A DNA stretch of 9,599 nt from Gammaproteobacteria bacterium (GTDB taxonomy: Bacteria; Pseudomonadota; Gammaproteobacteria; Steroidobacterales; Steroidobacteraceae), in the NCBI GenBank assembly GCA_028293725.1, contig JAQGOE010000149.1, positions 1 through 9,599 of the forward strand. The letters run 5' to 3'. Every line of letters begins with the position of its first letter. Within the stretch, counting starts at the first letter, position 1. This document shows, in pieces, positions 5,628 to 9,599 of this stretch. The notes beneath the pieces were generated by a model. That model was not told the DNA's origin. It made no database searches and saw nothing but the letters and a program-made list of their open reading frames with translations. The translations under genes and the position numbers were made by a program.

Positions 5628-8585
5628 TCAGAAATTGAACCGGAAGCCGGCGCGATAGGTCCGCCCGATCGTATCGTAGAGCGCCGGATTGACGTCCAGC
5701 CCGGTGTTCGTTTGCGGCGCCGGGACCGGGTCCTTGTCGAACACATTGTCAACCTTGATAAAGGCCGTGATCCCGTCGGTGATGGAGTAGCGCGCGCCAA
5801 CATCGAAGTACAGCGCCCCCGCCATGTGGTTGTAGTTGATCGTCGGATTGTTCGTCGTCGAGGCAGGGCAGTTGCTCTGGCAGACTACGTACTGGTAGCC
5901 GAACACGCCGGCGCTGAGCCAGCGCTCGGTCAGGTCAACACCCACGTTGTTCCAGTCCCAGCTCTGAGTGCCATACAGCTTCCAGTGCGGGGTATTGCCG
6001 AAGGTTCCGGAACCGCCGCTGTTCTGCCCCGCGAGCTCCACGTTGGGCACATTTTTGATGCCCGAATAGCTGGTGAAACTGATGACGTGAGTCGCGAGAG
6101 CACGAATCGTCAGTTTGCCCGGCGCATGTATCCGGTCGAGCGGCAGCTGATAGCTCGCCTCGAGGTCGAGGCCCTTGGTCTTCACCGATGCCAGGTTGAA
6201 CGATTGAACGTTGACGAACGGTTGCGCACCATTCGTGGGAGCCAGATTCAACGTGTCGCAGTACAACTGCAGGGTGGGGTCCTTGCAGAAATTGACCTGC
6301 TGCTGAGCCGACAAGTTCGAGATGATGTCGGTGATCTTGATGTTGTAGTAGTCAACCGAGGCACTGAACCCTTCCAATCCGCTCGGATTCGTCAGCACCA
6401 GGCCGGCCTCGTAGTTCTTCGCTTGTTCCGGTTTGAGGTTGGGGTTACCGATCGTATTCTGCAGCACCGTGATCGTGCCCGGCACGCCGGGCTGCGTGAT
6501 TCCGGGCGTCGTGGTCGTCGTCGGGGCGGCAAACAGCTCCGACAGGTTCGGCGCGCGGACGTCCCGCGAGACCACCGCGCGTGCGCGCAGAGGTGAATAC
6601 GGTGTCTGCCAGGACCCACCGATCTTCCAGGTGTAAACCGTGCCCGAGGTCGAGTAGTCCGTCCAACGGCCGGCGAGGTTCAAGTTGGCCTTGCCGAGGA
6701 GTTCCGAGTCGATAAACGGCAGGTTCGTCTCGAGGAACGCCTCGGTCACATGATATTGACCGGTACCGTTATGGTAGTTGCCTGCGTACCAGTTAGCTCC
6801 CCCGGGAACGAGGACCGGGTCGGCCGGGTAGTCGGCAGTGTTGGGGCTATCGGCTGTCACGCCGTTGCCGTACGGGTCGGCAACCACGCGATAGTACTCG
6901 CGACGCCATTCAGCTCCGAAGGCCACCGCCAGCGGGCCTGCCCACAGCGAGACGGGCTCGCCGTTGATGGCCAGACTCGTCGCGTCCTCGGTCTGATGCG
7001 TGTGCTGGAAAGGACCGGCGTTCGGATCGACGTAGGCCAACTGCTCCGGGGTGAGTGCGATGTCGCCACCGAAAATGTTGATCGGCACGCAACCGGCGGC
7101 GCGTGCGACAGCGTTCGCACAGACGATCTGACCGTTGAGCGTCGTAGCGTTGATGGCCTGGCTATAGTGCGGATTCAGTGGAATGTCGAACACATGAATA
7201 TTGGTCGTATTCATGGCGTGCTCGTAGTAGGCATCGTAGTGCCAATCCGAGCCCACGGTCAGTTTACCCTCCGCACCCAGCACAAAACGCTGCTGCTCGC
7301 GCTTGGGCTGTACGTTCACGTTCGGGAGGAAAGCATTGTCCAGACCGTATTTGAAGCTGGTGCCGGTACCGCAACCCGTCGCTGCGCTATCCGCCGGCAG
7401 ATACGGGTTGGTACAGGAGACGTCGAGTCCGGACCTGAAGGCGCCCGGGTTCGGCTGGTTGCGCGACTTGACGCTCGCCAGGTTGAATGTGGCATAGATC
7501 TCGTTGTCGTCATTGAGACTGAAGCCGACACGGCCAAAGCCCACCAGGCGTTCCACTGATGACACCAGCGATGCACCGGGGCCTACGGCGCCCGAATTGT
7601 CGCCGCCCACGCAAAAGCCCGTGTAACACGGCGAGCCGTACTGAAATGGAGCATGGTTTCCGGCAGCGTCGAAAGCCGTCCCGCTGAGCGGGCCGGAGGT
7701 AATCAGACCCCACTTGGAATAAGTGGTCGACTGCGCATGATCCGCATAGTTGTACTGCGGCAGACCGTTGTTGAGAATATTGGTATTGACCAACGTCGAG
7801 GCTCTGAACCAGTTGCGGCCACCCGCCAGGCGCTCGCCAAAGCCGCCGGGGCCGACGCCATTCTCGTGGTCATACTCGGCTGAGCCCTCGAGGTGCAAAC
7901 GGTTGTCGAACAGTGAGTGACCGGCAGCCGCGCCCACCAGGAACTGACCGTCATCACCGTAGGTGGTGATACCCCCCTGGAGGATTCCTTTGACGCCCTC
8001 GAAGCGCTTGTCAGTGACGAAGTTGACCACACCGCCGACTGCATCCGAACCATAGGAGGCCGAGGCACCGCCCGTGACGACGTCCACGCGTTTGATCAGC
8101 AGTTGCGGGAACTGGCTGATATCAGGAACTCCCGTGACATTCGCGCCCACCACCCGTTGGCCATCCAGCAAAGTGAGCGTGCGGATCGTCCCGAGGCCGC
8201 GCAACGAAAAGGAACTCAAGCCCTGCTGGCCGCTCGAGGTGCTGAAAGTGTTGGTATTGGTTCCCGTCGATCCCTGTAGTGAGGGAAGCTGAGTGACCGC
8301 AGTGAATATATTTGGCTGTGCGGTCTTCGCAATGTCTTCTGAGGTGACGATGGTGGTCGGCGTTGGCGCCGTGAACCCTCTCGAAGTGATTCGCGTACCC
8401 GTCACTACGATCGTCGCCGCATCCGACCGCTCCGCATCGCTGCTGGCAGCCGGTGAGCCAGCGGGGGGAGGCGTCCCACCGGTGCCAGCAGCGGTTTGGC
8501 CATGAGCCGCGCCATGATGGAGCGACAGGACGATGGAAAACGCAACACTGCCGAAAAGGCGCATTGCAGGCTTGATATGTATCAT
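5628..8585 (-). CDS. TonB-dependent outer-membrane receptor
   Basis: This 985-residue outer-membrane transporter would take up large substrates using energy from TonB-ExbBD. Residues 1-29 are a signal peptide (KPAMRLFGSVAFSIVLSLHH, cleavage near AAHG-Q). A Pro/Ser/Ala linker follows, then the TonB-box-like DAATIVVTG (55-63). The plug spans about 73-195, with FTAVTQLPSLQG, SLRGLGTIRTLTLLDGQRVV, IKRVDVVTGGASASYGSD and AVGGVVNFVTDKRFEG. The beta-barrel then runs to a C-terminal RAGFRFNF, whose final Phe suits BAM-dependent insertion. Ten cysteines occur as five close pairs (for example PCYTGFC, VCQSNC), probably disulfides in surface loops. It lacks the N-terminal secretin/STN extension of signal-transducing receptors, so regulation by an anti-sigma partner is unlikely. 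The first ATG has GGGGGAG about 8 bases upstream. An internal ATG at residue 8 is less likely. The gene is followed after 12 bases by the beta-helix protein, which may generate its ligand. A carbohydrate ligand is inferred from context, and siderophore or vitamin uptake is not excluded. Confidence 0.93.
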   Translation of the reverse strand: MIHIKPAMRLFGSVAFSIVLSLHHGAAHGQTAAGTGGTPPPAGSPAASSDAERSDAATIVVTGTRITSRGFTAPTPTTIVTSEDIAKTAQPNIFTAVTQLPSLQGSTGTNTNTFSTSSGQQGLSSFSLRGLGTIRTLTLLDGQRVVGANVTGVPDISQFPQLLIKRVDVVTGGASASYGSDAVGGVVNFVTDKRFEGVKGILQGGITTYGDDGQFLVGAAAGHSLFDNRLHLEGSAEYDHENGVGPGGFGERLAGGRNWFRASTLVNTNILNNGLPQYNYADHAQSTTYSKWGLITSGPLSGTAFDAAGNHAPFQYGSPCYTGFCVGGDNSGAVGPGASLVSSVERLVGFGRVGFSLNDDNEIYATFNLASVKSRNQPNPGAFRSGLDVSCTNPYLPADSAATGCGTGTSFKYGLDNAFLPNVNVQPKREQQRFVLGAEGKLTVGSDWHYDAYYEHAMNTTNIHVFDIPLNPHYSQAINATTLNGQIVCANAVARAAGCVPINIFGGDIALTPEQLAYVDPNAGPFQHTHQTEDATSLAINGEPVSLWAGPLAVAFGAEWRREYYRVVADPYGNGVTADSPNTADYPADPVLVPGGANWYAGNYHNGTGQYHVTEAFLETNLPFIDSELLGKANLNLAGRWTDYSTSGTVYTWKIGGSWQTPYSPLRARAVVSRDVRAPNLSELFAAPTTTTTPGITQPGVPGTITVLQNTIGNPNLKPEQAKNYEAGLVLTNPSGLEGFSASVDYYNIKITDIISNLSAQQQVNFCKDPTLQLYCDTLNLAPTNGAQPFVNVQSFNLASVKTKGLDLEASYQLPLDRIHAPGKLTIRALATHVISFTSYSGIKNVPNVELAGQNSGGSGTFGNTPHWKLYGTQSWDWNNVGVDLTERWLSAGVFGYQYVVCQSNCPASTTNNPTINYNHMAGALYFDVGARYSITDGITAFIKVDNVFDKDPVPAPQTNTGLDVNPALYDTIGRTYRAGFRFNF

Positions 8586-8776
8586 TGAGCGAACTCCCCC
8601 TCTATCCGTTCTTTAGCGGCTGAGCACCGGACGTGCCGAAGACAACTTGCCTTCCGGTTGAAGATTCGCGACTGATGCGCTGGTCTGGACTCGGGCGCTA
8701 GCGAGGCCCTGAAGACCGAGCGCGAGTGAAGACTGCATACGCAGAACAGACGCTTGTTTCCCCCAGAAACGCGCAT
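8582..8776 (-). CDS. Possible upstream ORF overlapping the receptor start
   Basis: This 64-residue frame begins MRVSGGNKRLFCVCSLHSRS and ends with a TGA that overlaps the receptor ATG (ATGA, 8582-8585). AGGAGG at 8782-8787 lies 5 bases before its ATG, a stronger ribosome binding site than the receptor's own. The peptide is rich in Arg, Ser and Cys, matches no family I know and uses several codons rare in GC-rich genomes (AGG, AGA, CTA, ATA), so the amino acid sequence itself may not matter. It could be a leader ORF whose translation is coupled to the receptor, or chance. Confidence 0.25.
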   Translation of the reverse strand: MRVSGGNKRLFCVCSLHSRSVFRASLAPESRPAHQSRIFNRKASCLRHVRCSAAKERIEGEFAQ

Positions 8777-8803
8777 TCCCCCCTCCTCGCCCGCTGGGAA
8801 GCA

Positions 8804-8824
8804 GCATAACCGTATACAATATGC
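8804..8824. promoter_or_regulatory. Inverted repeat with GTATAC core, possible GntR-type operator
   Basis: GCATA at 8804-8808 and TATGC at 8820-8824 form a 5-bp inverted repeat with an 11-base spacer containing GTATAC (8812-8817). A GTATAC core is typical of operators of the ExuR/UxuR type of FCD GntR regulators, such as TTGGTATACCAA. Here only one side keeps the flank (TTGTATAC on the minus strand), and the core is half a base off the centre of the outer repeat. It may be a site for the GntR protein encoded at 1241-1990. Confidence 0.25.
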
Positions 8825-8831
8825 ATCTGCA

Positions 8832-8845
8832 AGGGAGCGCTACCA
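8832..8845. promoter_or_regulatory. Candidate LacI-family operator (AGCGCT core)
   Basis: AGGGAGCGCTACCA matches 12 of 14 positions of TGGTAGCGCTACCA, the palindrome type used by LacI-family sugar regulators in proteobacterial TonB-receptor carbohydrate loci (compare the xyl-box of Xanthomonas and Caulobacter). The right half is complete and the left half has two mismatches. The site lies between the two divergent genes, about 250 bases from the receptor start. No LacI gene is in the window, so a regulator elsewhere would be needed. Confidence 0.35.
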
Positions 8846-8976
8846 GCGCCGGCACCTGGCTGAGTTGCTGTGTGTCTTCTTGTGGATCATCTGCTGCAGC
8901 TCACCTATCGAGTGTGCCTTGGCAGCATCGATGGAGCGCGGCGACAAGGCCTGCGCACTGGCGCGAGCGCGGTGAA

Positions 8977-9006
8977 TTGAGCCATTCGCCCAATGAATGG
9001 TAATGT
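8977..9006 (+). promoter_or_regulatory. Weak candidate promoter with an internal inverted repeat
   Basis: TTGAGC (8977-8982) and TAATGT (9001-9006) are spaced by 18 bases and face the lactonase gene. Agreement with the consensus hexamers is modest (4 of 6 and 3 of 6). Overlapping the -35 end and filling the spacer is a perfect 6-bp inverted repeat, CCATTC (8982-8987) and GAATGG (8995-9000), with 7 bases between, placed where a repressor would block polymerase. Confidence 0.25.
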
Positions 9007-9114
9007 CGCACGGCGTCTAGCCTGTTTTCCGGCGGGTGGCTGGGAGAGACCTTTGAGTCGGGAATTGTTGCGTTCGAACGCCCTCGCCTTGCGGCTGCTG
9101 TAGGAAGTGCAACG

Positions 9115-9599
9115 ATGTTGCCCCTGCTACTCGTCGACACGCACGTGCACTTCTGGGATCCACAGCGCCTCAGCTACTCCTGGCTGCGCGGCGCTGCGCT
9201 CCTGAACCGGAGGTACGATGCGGGGGATTATTCAACGCACGGCGCCTCGGCTCGAACCGAGGCCTGTGTCTTCATCGAATGCGATGCTGATCCGGGGCAG
9301 TCCCTCGAAGAGATCAGGTTCGTCGAGGAGCAGGCGCAACGCGATCCACGCGTACGCGCCATCGTAGCCCACGCCCCCCTCGAGCGCGGCGGGGCAGTCG
9401 AGCCGCTGCTGGAGGAGAGCGTGCGCTGTTCCTCGAAGCTCCGCGGCATTCGCCGGATTCTGCAGGCCGAAACCGACTTGGGCGCCTTGTTGCAGAATTC
9501 GAGGTTCATCGAAGGTGTGCGCCTGTTGCGCAAGTTCGACCTGCACTTCGAGATCACGGTGACTCATCGCCAGATGGACTGCGTAGTCGAGTTTGTGCG
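9115..9599 (+). CDS. Amidohydrolase-2 family lactonase (L-fuconolactonase-like), cut by the right edge
   Basis: The first 161 residues are visible, and the frame stays open to the window end. The family's enzymes are soluble TIM-barrel hydrolases. Those most alike (L-fuconolactonase, L-rhamnonolactonase and relatives) open sugar-acid lactones to the free acid. The start LLVDTHVHFWDPQRLSYSWL carries the metal-site HxH and the HFWD-x-x-x-x-x-Y-x-WL opening typical of this group. ACVFIECDADPGQSLEEIRF (strand beta-2 with an acidic end), VRAIVAHAPLE and SSKLRGIRRILQ follow in the expected order. The ATG is preceded by AGGAAG at 9102-9107 with 7-base spacing, which fixes the start. It is divergent from the TonB receptor gene. 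The exact substrate is not determined: 2-pyrone-4,6-dicarboxylate and other lactones are hydrolysed by relatives, and the carbohydrate context is the reason for preferring a sugar lactone. Confidence 0.8.
   Translation, partial: MLPLLLVDTHVHFWDPQRLSYSWLRGAALLNRRYDAGDYSTHGASARTEACVFIECDADPGQSLEEIRFVEEQAQRDPRVRAIVAHAPLERGGAVEPLLEESVRCSSKLRGIRRILQAETDLGALLQNSRFIEGVRLLRKFDLHFEITVTHRQMDCVVEFV

Larger units (their letters stand above)
8586..9114. other. Divergent intergenic region, probable control region
   Basis: This 529-base gap separates the receptor gene (leftward) from the lactonase gene (rightward). I find no well-supported gene. One 64-codon minus-strand frame (8582-8776) has an excellent ribosome binding site and is listed separately. 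Three inverted-repeat sites (8804-8824, 8832-8845, 8982-9000) make it the most regulation-rich part of the window. If receptor transcription starts near 8800, the message has a leader of roughly 200 bases. Confidence 0.6.

Noticed and set aside
5430..6596. Long plus-strand frame (388 codons) opposite the receptor and beta-helix genes
   Set aside because: It is antisense to well-supported coding sequence, is very rich in Arg and Val, has no domain pattern, and is a typical by-product of GC-rich codon use on the other strand.
6750..7559. Plus-strand frame of 269 codons inside the receptor gene
   Set aside because: It is antisense to the receptor barrel, with Arg/Val/Gly-rich composition and no ribosome binding site or family motif.
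8613..8855. Second minus-strand frame upstream of the receptor (80 codons)
   Set aside because: It has no good ribosome binding site and its stop is not coupled to the receptor start. It overlaps the better-supported 64-codon frame.
1..9599. CRISPR arrays, tRNA or rRNA genes, and intact insertion sequences
   Set aside because: I saw no regularly spaced repeats, no cloverleaf or conserved rRNA segments, and no transposase motifs or matching terminal repeats. A fragment that has lost all motifs would escape this reading.

Overview
The window looks like chromosomal DNA from a high-GC Gram-negative bacterium. A TonB-dependent outer-membrane receptor, a Sec-type secreted beta-helix protein and an FCD-type GntR regulator together suggest a gamma- or alphaproteobacterium living on plant or algal carbohydrates. 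The Xanthomonadales/Steroidobacter and sphingomonad groups are the closest guesses, but this is inference from protein style and not a database result.

Positions 1-1160 are a gene-poor, decayed stretch. It holds the tail of a small membrane protein that runs in from the left edge (2-205), a 245-base non-coding stretch with two perfect 12-bp palindromes, and a small single-span membrane protein of unknown role (451-951) that probably carries a frameshift near its end. After these comes a short, frameshifted remnant of a 2-methylcitrate/citrate synthase gene (959-1088).

Positions 1241-2534 hold a plus-strand pair, a FadR-subfamily GntR regulator overlapping or abutting a gluconokinase. They converge on a minus-strand pair across a 30-base gap. 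An imperfect hairpin there contains both stop codons and may end transcription from both sides.

Positions 8585-2565 (minus strand) hold a two-gene operon. It encodes a 985-residue TonB-dependent receptor and, 12 bases further on, a 1016-residue secreted protein with two tandem pectate-lyase-3-type beta-helix modules fused to a C-terminal SMP-30/NHL-like beta-propeller. The likely logic is extracellular attack on a polysaccharide followed by TonB-powered uptake of the fragments. A divergent gene at the right edge (9115 onward, cut by the window end) encodes an amidohydrolase-2 family lactonase similar to L-fuconolactonase or rhamnonolactonase enzymes. The 529-base gap between it and the receptor gene carries several operator-like inverted repeats and a small upstream ORF with a strong ribosome binding site.

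Together the genes resemble a TonB-linked carbohydrate utilization locus whose sugar acids and lactones would be handled by the lactonase and gluconokinase under GntR control. The substrate cannot be named from sequence alone.
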